Assembly (NCBI RefSeq): GCF_004135645.1
Contig: NZ_SDPW01000001.1
Span: forward strand, 2,046,001-2,110,000
Reading direction: 5' to 3'
From: Senegalimassilia faecalis
GTDB taxonomy: Bacteria > Actinomycetota > Coriobacteriia > Coriobacteriales > Eggerthellaceae
Length of the DNA: 64,000 nucleotides
In this document: in pieces, positions 18,723 through 27,440 of the stretch
How the letters are laid out: every line of letters starts with the position of its first letter
Numbering within the stretch: position 1 is the first letter of the stretch
Notes under the pieces: model-generated
Told to the model about the DNA's origin: nothing
Seen by the model: only the letters and a program-made list of their open reading frames with translations
Database searches by the model: none
Position numbers and translations under genes: made by a program

Positions 18723-19119
18723 TTACTAATAACCCAGCCCTTTCATTTCACTACATCCGTCCATTGATTAACTGAATTGATAATATGCGAAAACAGACCG
18801 AGAGCAATCAGGTTTGCCGAAAGCCTTCTTGCTAAGTAAAACCTTCATCAAATGAGCAAGTCAATCACGAGAACGACCTAATCACTTTCGGCCAAACCGC
18901 ATACCAACCAAACGCCAAATAGCGCGCTTAAAGCAGGAATCAATAACCACTCGAATCCATAAGCCCCGCGTCGGCAGCACACAACAGGACACCAAGCACT
19001 CAACCCCCACCTATCAATTCATGATACATCCACCAACAGCTATCGTGTTTACGATATCATGAGCGGTTGTTGCAAACGAAAAGAAGAGCAACTCGTATTC
19101 GACGTACACAAGGAATGCA
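18723..19119. other. Intergenic region between divergent genes
   Basis: 397 AT-rich bases separate the membrane-protein gene from the second exporter operon. The only regular structure I see is a small palindromic stretch around GTTTACGATATCATG near 19048. A 32-codon minus-strand frame ending near 18893 (WIRVVIDSCFKRAIWRLVG) resembles the basic tail of a glycosyltransferase and may be a gene remnant, but this is weak. Confidence 0.3.
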
Positions 19120-19905
19120 ATGATCGAAGCCTTAAAGAAGAGCCAGCTGCACCGCAATTGGTTCACCATCACTTCCCTTGTTTCAAAAGACTTCAAGCTG
19201 AAATACCGCCGAAGCGTTCTTGGCGTGCTGTGGTCGGTTCTGAACCCGCTGCTGATGATGTGCGTCCTTGCCGCGGTCTTCACGAATGTCCTGAAATTCG
19301 GCGACGTTGCGAACTTCCCCATGTACCTTATCTTGGGAAACGTGTTGTTTACCCTTATGACCGACTCGACGACCGGCGCAATGACGTCGATTCTCGAATC
19401 TGCTCCGCTTATTAAGAAGATTCGCATCGCAAAGCTTATCTTCCCTATCGAAAAAGTGCTATTCCAGCTTGTAAACTTCGCCATCTCGCTTATTGCGGTT
19501 GTTCTGGTTATGGCCTTCTTCCGCATCGCCCCGACGGTGAACCTTTTCGCGTTGCCCCTGCTTCTTATCTATATGCTGCTGTTCTGTAGCGGACTTGGCA
19601 TGCTGCTTTCGGCGCTAGCCGTTTTCTTCCGAGACGTGTGCCACCTGTGGGGCGTCGTAATCACCGCATGGACGTACGCAACCCCTCTGTTCTATCCCGT
19701 TAGCCTATTACCCGATTGGATGCAGCAAGCTGAATTCTTCAACCCCATGTACCACTACGTGACGTATTTCCGCGATATCGCCATGTATAACTGCACGCCT
19801 GACCTGCAGGAAAACCTGATCTGCTTTGGTATGGCGCTTATCACTTTCGCCATCGGCTTGCTTGTATTTAAAAAGTCCGAGAAGAAGTTCATTCTCTACG
19901 TTTAG
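19120..19905 (+). CDS. Polysaccharide ABC exporter permease (ABC-2 type), second system
   Basis: A 261-residue ABC-2 permease with six helices. It has the family's N-terminal cytoplasmic segment (SKDFKLKYRRSVLGVLWSVLNP) and a central FFRDVCHLW motif typical of Wzm/TagG proteins. An AGGAA lies upstream of the ATG. It pairs with the ATPase 12 bp downstream to export a lipid-linked glycan. Sequence and gene order differ from the first exporter (4561-6163), so the locus encodes two separate ABC export systems. The unusual substrate-reading domain of the partner ATPase suggests a distinct polymer. Confidence 0.9.
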   Translation: MIEALKKSQLHRNWFTITSLVSKDFKLKYRRSVLGVLWSVLNPLLMMCVLAAVFTNVLKFGDVANFPMYLILGNVLFTLMTDSTTGAMTSILESAPLIKKIRIAKLIFPIEKVLFQLVNFAISLIAVVLVMAFFRIAPTVNLFALPLLLIYMLLFCSGLGMLLSALAVFFRDVCHLWGVVITAWTYATPLFYPVSLLPDWMQQAEFFNPMYHYVTYFRDIAMYNCTPDLQENLICFGMALITFAIGLLVFKKSEKKFILYV

Positions 19906-19917
19906 GCGGCTTATATC

Positions 19918-21747
19918 ATGACCGAAATCGTAAACACTTCCCCGCTGGCCAGCCACACTGATCAAAGCAGCGTCGTCGACACGCGGCCCGTAATGATTGA
20001 CGTCGACCACGTATCGATGGTGTTTAACATGGCCAGCGAGCAGCTGAACAGCCTGAAAGAATATGCCGTGGCCTTCGCCAAGCGCGAGCTTATGTTCAAG
20101 GAATTTCGAGCCATCGACGACGTATCGTTCACGGTGCGCAAGGGCGACGTGTTCGGCATTCTGGGAACCAATGGCTCCGGAAAGTCGACCATGCTCAAAA
20201 TCATCGCCGGCGTCCTTGAACCCAGCAGCGGCTCCTGCCACGTCAACGGCAATATCGCGCCGCTAATTGAGCTCGGCGCTGGTTTCGACTTCGAGCTGAC
20301 GGCCCGCGAGAACATCTATCTGAACGGCGCGTTGCTGGGCTACTCGCGCAAATTCATCAATCAGCATTTCGATGAGATTGTTGAGTTCGCCGAAATCGAG
20401 AAATTCCTGGACATGCCCATGAAGAATTACTCTTCGGGCATGGTGGCCAGAATAGCCTTCGCCATTGCAACGGTGATTGTTCCTGACGTCCTGATTGTGG
20501 ACGAGGTTCTTTCCGTTGGCGACTTCATGTTCCAGCAAAAATGCGAGCAGCGCATCATGAGCCTCATCAAAGAGCACGATGTGACTGTTTTGATTGTTTC
20601 GCACAACAATGACCAGATCGAGCGCCTTTGCAACAAGGCAATCTGGATCGAAAAGGGCCACGCGCGCATGATGGGATCCGCGTCGGAAGTTTGCGATGCG
20701 TACCGCGCGCTTGGAGGCCATATCGGAAGCGCCGAATCGGAAGCGATTGTGTACGACACGCTTGTTAGCCCGGTGCCCGTTGACGACCAGATCGCTACCA
20801 CCATTGCCGGCGATGACCGCTACGGTACCGCCGTAAAGCTTTCGGCGCTTTGCGAGCGTCCGAGTTCGGATGCGGTTGTCCTATCGGTTGCCGAGCTACC
20901 GTCGATTTGCTTCTCTGCAGCAGCGCTTGCAGCAGCTTATGATGCGCCGCTTCTGCTTATCAAGCCGGACCATATCCCCGACTCCACCATGCAAGAGCTG
21001 CAGCGCCTGAAACCTAGCACCATTATTGTTGCCGGCGTGGCAAGCGAGCGCGAGCAAGGTGTCCTGGCCGAGCTTCAGCAGCACTTCAACGATGCGCACC
21101 TTCAATTCGCACAGGCGACGGAACCGCAAACTGCAGCACTTGATATCTACCGCTCTGCAGAGCCTCAGCAATGGGGTGATTGCGCCATCGTTTCATGGGA
21201 CGGCTGCTTTGGCGACCAAATGTCGCTTTTGCCGTACTCGACGCTGAAGAAGGCGCCATATTTTTATATTGACGAGAACGATCAAATCGACAATGAAACT
21301 TGGGGAGTTCTTACGTCGGGCCATTTTAGTTCGGTTTTGTTTCTTGGAAGCGACCGAACGTTTCCAGACGAAATGCTCACGCGACTTCATAATAGCGGAG
21401 TTATCGGCACACGAATTTGCGAAGACAACGCATCGTTGGCGAACAAACGAATCAATGCGGACTACATAATCCCCACCTTGCAGCAACAGGGAAAGAACGT
21501 TCGTTCGCTTATAGTCTCGTCAACATGGCAGCCATTCAACTCGTTCAACATTGGAGGCTACGCCATCGAGAACGATGCCGCCATGCTGCTTGTAGATTCG
21601 ACCAACCTGGACAGCATGGCTTTCGCTATCCAATACCTCAAAGAGCTTAACGGGGACATCAACCGCTTGGTATTTGTCGGAGACGACAATCAATTCAACC
21701 GAATTGATAAACGGCTGCTCATTAAGGCAGTCCAGCAGGCAAAATAG
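19918..21747 (+). CDS. Polysaccharide ABC exporter ATPase fused to CWB2-like repeats
   Basis: A 609-residue protein. Residues 25-265 are a TagH/Wzt-type ATPase: Walker A GTNGSGKST at 83-91, signature YSSGMVARIAFA at 171-182, Walker B VLIVDEVLSVGD at 191-202. Residues about 290-609 resemble three cell-wall-binding repeat 2 (CWB2) units. The first has AGDDRYGTAVKLSAL at 297-311, then FSAAALAAAYDAPLLLI and KPSTIIVAGVASE, matching the order RYxTA / LaAaxxAPiLL / vyivGG of that family. The later two units are more diverged. CWB2 normally occurs in secreted proteins, where triplets bind anionic wall polymers. Here it follows a cytoplasmic ATPase and there is no signal peptide, so it should face the cytoplasm. 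By analogy with the Wzt C-terminal domain it may bind the polymer to be exported (inference). Confidence 0.85.
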   Translation: MTEIVNTSPLASHTDQSSVVDTRPVMIDVDHVSMVFNMASEQLNSLKEYAVAFAKRELMFKEFRAIDDVSFTVRKGDVFGILGTNGSGKSTMLKIIAGVLEPSSGSCHVNGNIAPLIELGAGFDFELTARENIYLNGALLGYSRKFINQHFDEIVEFAEIEKFLDMPMKNYSSGMVARIAFAIATVIVPDVLIVDEVLSVGDFMFQQKCEQRIMSLIKEHDVTVLIVSHNNDQIERLCNKAIWIEKGHARMMGSASEVCDAYRALGGHIGSAESEAIVYDTLVSPVPVDDQIATTIAGDDRYGTAVKLSALCERPSSDAVVLSVAELPSICFSAAALAAAYDAPLLLIKPDHIPDSTMQELQRLKPSTIIVAGVASEREQGVLAELQQHFNDAHLQFAQATEPQTAALDIYRSAEPQQWGDCAIVSWDGCFGDQMSLLPYSTLKKAPYFYIDENDQIDNETWGVLTSGHFSSVLFLGSDRTFPDEMLTRLHNSGVIGTRICEDNASLANKRINADYIIPTLQQQGKNVRSLIVSSTWQPFNSFNIGGYAIENDAAMLLVDSTNLDSMAFAIQYLKELNGDINRLVFVGDDNQFNRIDKRLLIKAVQQAK

Positions 21748-21788
21748 AGCAGAGGCCCTATAAGCCCTTAAGCGATGAAAGAAGCATC

Positions 21789-22514
21789 ATGGAAATGCCC
21801 TCTAACCGCATAGATCAAGCGCCGCGTGTCCTGATCGTGATACCAGCCTACAACGAAGAAGAGTCCATCGTTGCGGTTGCTAAGACGGTCTCAGACGCCG
21901 GATGGGACTACGTTGTCATCAACGATGGTTCAACCGATAGCACCTTTCAGCTTTGCAAGGATAACGGCATCAACGTGGTCTCCCTTCCGCAAAATCTTGG
22001 AATTGGCGGAGGCGTTCAAACGGGCCACAAGTATGCCCTGGAGCACGGATACGATATCAATATCCAATTTGATGGAGATGGCCAGCACGACGTGGCTTGC
22101 ATCCCCGACCTGGTGGACGCCATTTCACAAGGAGCAGACTTGGCCATCGGGTCGAGGTTTGCGGACGACAGGGAAAACTTTCGCTCAACATGGCTCAGGC
22201 GCGTGGGCATCAATTGGCTATCCTTCTGGATCAAACTATTTACCGGCAAAACCGCCACCGATCCTACGTCTGGTTTTCGAGCATGCAGCCGAACCGCTAT
22301 AGAATTGTTCAGCAAATCCTACCCTATCGACTATCCTGAACCGGAGTCTATCGTTCTCGCACTGAAAAATGGCCTTGCTATCAAGGATGTGGCCGTTTTA
22401 ATGCACGAACGCCAGGGGGGCAAGTCGTCAATCGGGGGCCTTTCAAGCATCTACTATATGGTTAAAGTCTCCATTGCGATTGCAATTACCGGCCTGGCAA
22501 AGAGCGCCCAGTAA
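21789..22514 (+). CDS. GT2 polyprenyl-phosphate sugar transferase (DPM1-like)
   Basis: A 241-residue GT2 enzyme with VLIVIPAYNEEESIVAV, INDGSTDST, QFDGDGQHD, GSRFADDR and PTSGFRACS, the pattern of dolichol-phosphate-mannose synthase-like enzymes that load a sugar onto undecaprenyl phosphate. It has no membrane helices of its own. The next gene, 18 bp downstream, encodes a DUF2304 membrane protein, a common partner of this type of GT2. The product would feed GT-C-like membrane transferases acting outside the cell, such as the proteins at 16695 or 31511 (inference). Confidence 0.88.
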   Translation: MEMPSNRIDQAPRVLIVIPAYNEEESIVAVAKTVSDAGWDYVVINDGSTDSTFQLCKDNGINVVSLPQNLGIGGGVQTGHKYALEHGYDINIQFDGDGQHDVACIPDLVDAISQGADLAIGSRFADDRENFRSTWLRRVGINWLSFWIKLFTGKTATDPTSGFRACSRTAIELFSKSYPIDYPEPESIVLALKNGLAIKDVAVLMHERQGGKSSIGGLSSIYYMVKVSIAIAITGLAKSAQ

Positions 22515-22532
22515 CAAGGTGGTTGATATCAG

Positions 22533-22895
22533 ATGATTTCCGTGCTTCAGATTGTTGTGATAATTGCTGCGATTGCCTTTTTCGCCTACGTCATATCGTT
22601 GGTTGCAAAAAACCGCATGCTTTTAAAATATTCGCTGCTTTGGATGCTGTTAACAGTGATTGCGGCAATTTGCGCGATTTTCCCAACTCCCATATATCGC
22701 CTGTCCACCCTGCTTGGTTTCGAAACCCCTTCAAATTTCATTTTCTTCATGGGGCTATTGCTTCTTATGGCAATCTGTCTTTCCCTTAGCGTCATCGTAA
22801 GCGGACAAACGATTAAAATTAAAAACTTAGTGCAGGAACAGGCTCTTTTGCAAAAGCGACTTGAGGATTTCAAAGCGCAAAACGATGAACAGTAG
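22533..22895 (+). CDS. DUF2304 membrane protein
   Basis: A 120-residue protein with three predicted helices (residues 4-24, 32-51, 66-88) and a charged C-terminal helix (VQEQALLQKRLEDFKAQ). This matches the DUF2304 family in size and layout. Members usually lie next to DPM1-like GT2 genes, as here, and are thought to anchor or assist them. It is the last gene of the exporter-GT2 operon starting at 19120; the next gene lies 207 bp further on. Confidence 0.82.
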   Translation: MISVLQIVVIIAAIAFFAYVISLVAKNRMLLKYSLLWMLLTVIAAICAIFPTPIYRLSTLLGFETPSNFIFFMGLLLLMAICLSLSVIVSGQTIKIKNLVQEQALLQKRLEDFKAQNDEQ

Positions 22896-22990
22896 AATCG
22901 CCGAATCGTTGGACTCGTAGATTTCCTCGCCTTCAGTCTTGCGATGCTTTTAGCCGTATATCCTGAGTATCACTGATTATACATACCAAA

Positions 22991-23012
22991 GGCTATCAAA
23001 ATGTTGATAGCC
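22991..23012 (+). terminator. Hairpin between DUF2304 and GT4 genes
   Basis: A perfect 9-bp inverted repeat GGCTATCAA / TTGATAGCC with a 4-base loop, about 95 bp after the DUF2304 stop. It lacks a U-tract, so it could be a weak terminator or a leader structure for the GT4 gene at 23103. Confidence 0.35.
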
Positions 23013-23102
23013 GCAAGCGAAACTCATAGTAACCAGCATGGCAAACATCGCCAGAAATGCGCCTGGAATTTAATTCTATTCGCTATCGAAGTAGGACTTA
23101 AC

Positions 23103-24254
23103 ATGAAATACAACATCGCCCTTTACACCGCATATTACGCCCCCCACATTGGCGGCGTAGAACGTTTCGTGGAAAGCTTAGCCGACAAACTTCAAAGCCA
23201 AGGTCATTGCGTCACTATCTTTACTTCCGCGTCATCCTTTAGTGACCAAATTACAAACACGGGAACCAGACTAATAACGATTCCTTCATTCTCCATAATG
23301 GGAGACCGCTTTCCGCTGCCAAAACCAACACCTAGCTGTTTAAGGGCACTTCAAACACAAAAAGAAGTGGCATTTGATGCAGTAATCGTAAACACGCGAT
23401 ACTATCCAATATCCTTGATGGGGTGCCTTACCGCAAAACGTAACAAAATTCAGCCCATCATCATTGACCACAGTTCAGGTTTTCTGTCGAAAACCGACAG
23501 CATTGCCGGGTTTGCAATTCGCATCTGGGAGCGAGCAATGACCTCGTTGCTAAATTTATTCAAACCCAACTATTATGGAGTTTCGCAAGGAAGCGTGCGT
23601 TGGCTAAAATCGCTTCGAATTGACGCAAATGGAGTAATACCGAATTCAATTGATGCTGACGCATACAAACAGATCAATTCAAATATCGACTGGAGAGCCA
23701 AGCTGTCTATAGGAGAAGATACGTGTATCGTTTCCTACGTTGGAAGATTGGTCCCCGAAAAGGGAGTCACGAACCTCATTGCAGCAATGAAGCAGATTGC
23801 TGGAACAGAGGATGATGTTGCTCTTGTCATAGCTGGGAACGGACCTTTGGAGCAAGAAGTTAAGCAGGTAACTTCACATAGCGTCTATTATGTCGGACCT
23901 TTAGCACCTGCTGATATATCGTCTTTGTTTGCAAGCAGCGATATATTTTGCCTGCCAACGGAATATCCGGAGGGGCTCCCCACGGTGCTTTTAGAAGCTG
24001 CAAGTCAAAATAACGCTATTGTGGTATCGAATTGCGCAGGTGCAAAAGAAGTCATCCCTGATGACAGCTATGGAACCATTCTCAGCAGCACAGCTCCGAA
24101 CGACATAGCTGAAGCTATTCTTCACTACGTTCGCAACCCCAAAGAAAGAGAAGAAGCTTCCGTCAAAGTAAACCATCACATAGCCCATGCATTTTCATGG
24201 AACGCAACGGCAAGCAAAGTCGTTCGGCTCATTGATGAATCGCTCCATAAATAA
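23103..24254 (+). CDS. GT4 family glycosyltransferase
   Basis: A 383-residue GT-B enzyme: N-terminal domain with HIGGVERFVESLADKL (residues 16-31), C-terminal domain with VGRLVPEKGVTNLI and the EX7E motif in EYPEGLPTVLLEAASQ. GT4 enzymes are retaining transferases that use NDP-sugars to extend lipid-linked glycans. The start is the ATG at 23103, where the conserved domain begins; an upstream in-frame extension is rich in unlikely residues and is omitted. The gene is AT-rich relative to neighbours, a sign of separate acquisition. Confidence 0.88.
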   Translation: MKYNIALYTAYYAPHIGGVERFVESLADKLQSQGHCVTIFTSASSFSDQITNTGTRLITIPSFSIMGDRFPLPKPTPSCLRALQTQKEVAFDAVIVNTRYYPISLMGCLTAKRNKIQPIIIDHSSGFLSKTDSIAGFAIRIWERAMTSLLNLFKPNYYGVSQGSVRWLKSLRIDANGVIPNSIDADAYKQINSNIDWRAKLSIGEDTCIVSYVGRLVPEKGVTNLIAAMKQIAGTEDDVALVIAGNGPLEQEVKQVTSHSVYYVGPLAPADISSLFASSDIFCLPTEYPEGLPTVLLEAASQNNAIVVSNCAGAKEVIPDDSYGTILSSTAPNDIAEAILHYVRNPKEREEASVKVNHHIAHAFSWNATASKVVRLIDESLHK

Positions 24255-24354
24255 ACAGACGATACACGAAGATACACGCATGATTGCAAACAAAGGGATG
24301 GCACTACCCTTAGCATCGCAGCCATCCCGTAAAACTTCATTGACTTGAAATATA

Positions 24355-24498
24355 CTACGCTTTCGTTTCAGCAGCCAGGTCGGCAGCTTCAAGCTCTTCG
24401 GCTTTCTTTGCGCCAGCACGTGCGCAAACGCGATGGCGCAGATACCCGCGGCAAGTTTGCGCCACCAGCACGGCGAATTCTCGTTTTGATAAACCCAT
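24355..24498 (-). CDS. Small hypothetical protein (47 aa)
   Basis: A 47-codon frame with ATG at 24498 and a well-spaced AAGGGGA upstream. The product begins MGLSKREFAVLVAQTC, has a basic middle and ends in an alanine- and glutamate-rich helix (KKAEELEAADLAAETKA). A different frame on the same strand is longer, but its start is too close to the ribosome binding site, so this frame is preferred. No family is recognised. It is convergent with the GT4 gene and downstream of the LicC-like gene's terminator, so it is probably a separate unit. Confidence 0.4.
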   Translation of the reverse strand: MGLSKREFAVLVAQTCRGYLRHRVCARAGAKKAEELEAADLAAETKA

Positions 24499-24631
24499 GA
24501 CATTCCCCTTACAATCTCAAGCGAGATTATAGGGATTGTTCAATAGCAATGTCTAGATTTGCGGGTTTGAACACACAAGGTTCATGTCGGTAGTCATGCA
24601 CACGAACCACAGCGCCCAAATGACACCCTGC

Positions 24632-24667
24632 AAAAAAGCGTGCACCCTTTCATGAGGTGCACGCTTT
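24632..24667 (-). terminator. Rho-independent terminator of the lic operon
   Basis: A 12-bp perfect stem (AAAGCGTGCACC at 24635-24646 and its complement at 24656-24667) with a 9-base loop, followed on the minus strand by TTTTTT. It lies 35 bp after the stop of the LicC-like gene at 24702. Confidence 0.85.
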
Positions 24668-24701
24668 GGCATTTCGTATATATTCAGCTTAACGCGCCCG
24701 A

Positions 24702-25559
24702 CTAGCAGCGGTACGCTTCGTCAATTTCCTGCAGTTCGGCGAACGTATCAATTTCGCGCACGTCATCGAATGTGCAAGCGCGCACACGCACATCGAAATC
24801 ATCCGGATACCAGTTCAAGGCAACATCATCCCAGAATATCTGCTTGCCATCATCGCGCTGGAAAACCGTTTGCAAGCAATCGGCCAAGCGGCGCCCGTCC
24901 GCATCGGTCCAATACGAGATGCCGAACATGTGATAGCAATCGTCGCCGCCCTTTGCAATGTGCACGGCGCGGCCGTCTTCGACCGTCAAGCACCAGTCGT
25001 CGGTATGCTCAACCGGCACGCCAATGTAGTTCGTAGCGTACTGATAACGCGTGATGAGCTTCGGGTTGCGCAGCAGCAAATCTGACTCGAACACGTAGGC
25101 ATCGCGCATATACTCAGCCGCGGCAATGGCCGACGAGATATTATTCGTGCAGTTATAGTGAGGGTTGTCAATAAAGTGAATGCCGGGGTTTTCCTGAGCC
25201 AGCACATCAAACTCGTGCGGCAGGTAGCCGCGCACCACGTAGATTTCGTCGATGCCCGCAGCGCGCACCGCATCGATAAGCCGCTGAATAATGCGAACGC
25301 CGTGCACGCGGATAAGCGGCTTAGGCGTGTTCAGCGTGATAGGCATCAAGCGCGAACCAAAGCCAGCGGCGAAAAACACCGCTCGCTTGGCGCGATACGG
25401 CTCAAGCGCTTCAATGCCGCTATCGGTGATTGCGCCGTCAGCGACAAAGCCCTGCTCGGCAAGCCAGGCAGCTTCCGCAGCCGGCACCTCACAAGCCGCC
25501 TGGCCCGTTCGCTTCGCTTCCTCAAGCGCCACCAGTGCGTTGAACTGCTGCTCGTTCAT
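24702..25559 (-). CDS. LicC-like phosphocholine cytidylyltransferase with degenerate N-terminal winged-helix part
   Basis: A 285-residue protein. Residues about 58-285 are a sugar-nucleotidyltransferase fold of the LicC type: AVFFAAGFGSRLMPITLNTP (58-77), then KPL, IYVVRGYLPHEF and YVFESDLLL. LicC makes CDP-choline from phosphocholine and CTP for transfer by LicD. Residues 1-57 look like the tail of a winged-helix domain (WLAEQGFVADGAITDSGIEALEPY), parallel to the same part of the 609-residue neighbour but without its helix-turn-helix. It lies 3 bp after that gene and ends the lic operon. The tandem suggests duplication. Activity on another phospho-alcohol is possible. Confidence 0.85.
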   Translation of the reverse strand: MNEQQFNALVALEEAKRTGQAACEVPAAEAAWLAEQGFVADGAITDSGIEALEPYRAKRAVFFAAGFGSRLMPITLNTPKPLIRVHGVRIIQRLIDAVRAAGIDEIYVVRGYLPHEFDVLAQENPGIHFIDNPHYNCTNNISSAIAAAEYMRDAYVFESDLLLRNPKLITRYQYATNYIGVPVEHTDDWCLTVEDGRAVHIAKGGDDCYHMFGISYWTDADGRRLADCLQTVFQRDDGKQIFWDDVALNWYPDDFDVRVRACTFDDVREIDTFAELQEIDEAYRC

Positions 25560-25562
25560 CGA

Positions 25563-27392
25563 TTACTCCGCTTCCTTCCCCATCCACACGTCGGACAACG
25601 CGCACGGTTCGTAAGGGAACTTGCCCGAACCGCGTAGCGCATCGACCGCATTCGCATACTCAATGGCCGAACGATACCACTTATAGAGCCATTCGCCCAT
25701 AGCGTTGCCCTGCGATTCCTTGTACATTGCCCACACGTACCAGTAAAACCCCACGACCGCCGTGCATGCCAAGCAGTGAAGCACCTCCTGCGCCGTTGCC
25801 GGACGACCGAAGTACAATTCCAGCACTGCAACGGACTCGGCAACGGAGTACCCCGAACCTTGAGCGAAGAAGTTTCCCAGGTCGCAGCCGTAATCGCCCA
25901 TAGCTGCGTACTCCCAATCGATCAGGTGCATGCGATCGGGACCCACCAGCACGTTGGGGCCATAGAAATCGTTATGGCACATCACCGGCGCTGCTCCTTC
26001 GGCGGCAAGGCGCTGCGCAATTCCCGCAATACGCTCGCTCAGCGCATCGAAATCCGCCGGGAACGGATACCATTTGTCACGCAACAGCTTCGTCACATGC
26101 TGCGTTTCCTGAGCGAAATCGAACGACCACGGCGATGTTTCGCCGCTTTCGTGCAAACAACGCACAAGCTCAAGCGCGCCGCGCACGTGCTGCGGATTGC
26201 GGTAATCAAACGAGACGCAGCCGTCAACGTAGCGCGAAATCTTCCAACCCTCATCGGCTTCCGCAAACACATACGTGTCGTCAAGCCCCAAGCGCTTGGC
26301 CAGGCGCAGCGCATATGCTTCGCTTCGGCGGTTCACGATCTCCTCCGTGCCATCACCAGGATGTCGATACACATAGCGAACCCCATGTACGCTGAACAGC
26401 ACCGACAGGTTCGTCAGACCCGCCTTCACCGGCTCGACGTCAACAATGTCTTCGCGCTCGCACGCAAGCGTCCGGCAAATGTTGTCCAGAATGGCGGAGT
26501 CCACGTTCGCCATGAAATCGCGGTCGAACGCGCATAAATCGCTAAGGTAGTCGAACTCGTACACCACGCCTGGCTCGAATTTATCGAGCATCATGGGCGG
26601 CAGCTCGCGCAAATGTTCCGCCAGCAGGTCCTCCCACAGTTTCGGTGCTGTTTCGGGCCGATAGTATTCCCGCCGCAGCACATCAAGAAACGCCTGCGAA
26701 AACGATACATCGAAGTAGGCATAGCCAAGCAGCGTCCACACTCCGGCGCCGCCTTGCTGCACGTGAGTGATCGTTCCGCGCGATGAACATTCGACACAGT
26801 GCTCAGCGGTTTCGCCCTCGGAAAACACCGAAGCATAGCATGCCTGGTATTGGTACGGCTCAAACACGTTGCGAGCATAGTAATTGTCCGACGAGCAGAT
26901 ATAGGTGTTGTGCAGCTTATCGGCCACCTGCATAAGCGTGCCGTTGTTGTTGCGTGTGGCGTATGTGGGGTTCACCACGATGTTCACGCCGAGCGCGTCT
27001 TCCAAGTAGAAGAACGCTTCCTTCATGTAACCAACCACCACGGTGATGTCGGTGATGCCCGCTTCCTTCAGCTGGCGAATCTGGCGCTCGATGAGCACTT
27101 CGCCACGCACCTCAAACAGGCCCTTCGGCTTTTCGTACGAAAGCGGAGCAAAGCGCGCGGAGATACCCGCCGCCATAATGATGGCATTATCGACCTTGTA
27201 TGGCTCCAGCGCGGCATAGCCCTGCGGGGTCAGGCGGAAGCCTTCGGCCAAGCCATCATCGGCGCATAACCGCAAGATGCGATTCGCGGAACCAAGCGAC
27301 ATTCCGGCAGCCGCAGCAAGTTGACGCTGATTGGCAATATCGTGCTGCGCCAGCGCACGGAGCACGTTGAAAACGCTGTGCGATATGTCCAC
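25563..27392 (-). CDS. Fused winged-helix / LicC-like cytidylyltransferase / LicA choline kinase
   Basis: A 609-residue three-domain protein. Residues 1-65 are a winged helix-turn-helix (QRQLAAAAGMSLGSANRILR). Residues 70-300 are a LicC-type nucleotidyltransferase (AIIMAAGISARFAPLSYEKP). Residues 310-600 are a choline/aminoglycoside kinase-like domain with the Brenner motif CHNDFYGPNVLV and LIDWEYAAMGDYGCDLGNFF. Together it could phosphorylate choline and activate it to CDP-choline, while the N-terminal domain controls transcription. The GTG start at 27392 follows AGGAG, which partly sits in a hairpin. No choline transporter (LicB) is seen in the window. Separate LicA and LicC proteins are the usual arrangement. 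Confidence 0.9.
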   Translation of the reverse strand: MDISHSVFNVLRALAQHDIANQRQLAAAAGMSLGSANRILRLCADDGLAEGFRLTPQGYAALEPYKVDNAIIMAAGISARFAPLSYEKPKGLFEVRGEVLIERQIRQLKEAGITDITVVVGYMKEAFFYLEDALGVNIVVNPTYATRNNNGTLMQVADKLHNTYICSSDNYYARNVFEPYQYQACYASVFSEGETAEHCVECSSRGTITHVQQGGAGVWTLLGYAYFDVSFSQAFLDVLRREYYRPETAPKLWEDLLAEHLRELPPMMLDKFEPGVVYEFDYLSDLCAFDRDFMANVDSAILDNICRTLACEREDIVDVEPVKAGLTNLSVLFSVHGVRYVYRHPGDGTEEIVNRRSEAYALRLAKRLGLDDTYVFAEADEGWKISRYVDGCVSFDYRNPQHVRGALELVRCLHESGETSPWSFDFAQETQHVTKLLRDKWYPFPADFDALSERIAGIAQRLAAEGAAPVMCHNDFYGPNVLVGPDRMHLIDWEYAAMGDYGCDLGNFFAQGSGYSVAESVAVLELYFGRPATAQEVLHCLACTAVVGFYWYVWAMYKESQGNAMGEWLYKWYRSAIEYANAVDALRGSGKFPYEPCALSDVWMGKEAE

Positions 27393-27403
27393 GTAAACAA
27401 ACT

Positions 27404-27435
27404 CCTAGACTCGAACTCTTGGAGACGAGTCTAGG
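27404..27435 (-). promoter_or_regulatory. Hairpin at the ribosome binding site of the licC-licA fusion gene
   Basis: A perfect 10-bp inverted repeat, CCTAGACTCG (27404-27413) and CGAGTCTAGG (27426-27435), with a 12-base loop. In the minus-strand transcript the second arm ends in CTAGG and runs into the AGGAG that serves the GTG at 27392, so folding would cover part of it. It may also be a protein operator. Confidence 0.55.
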
Positions 27436-27440
27436 GTGAG

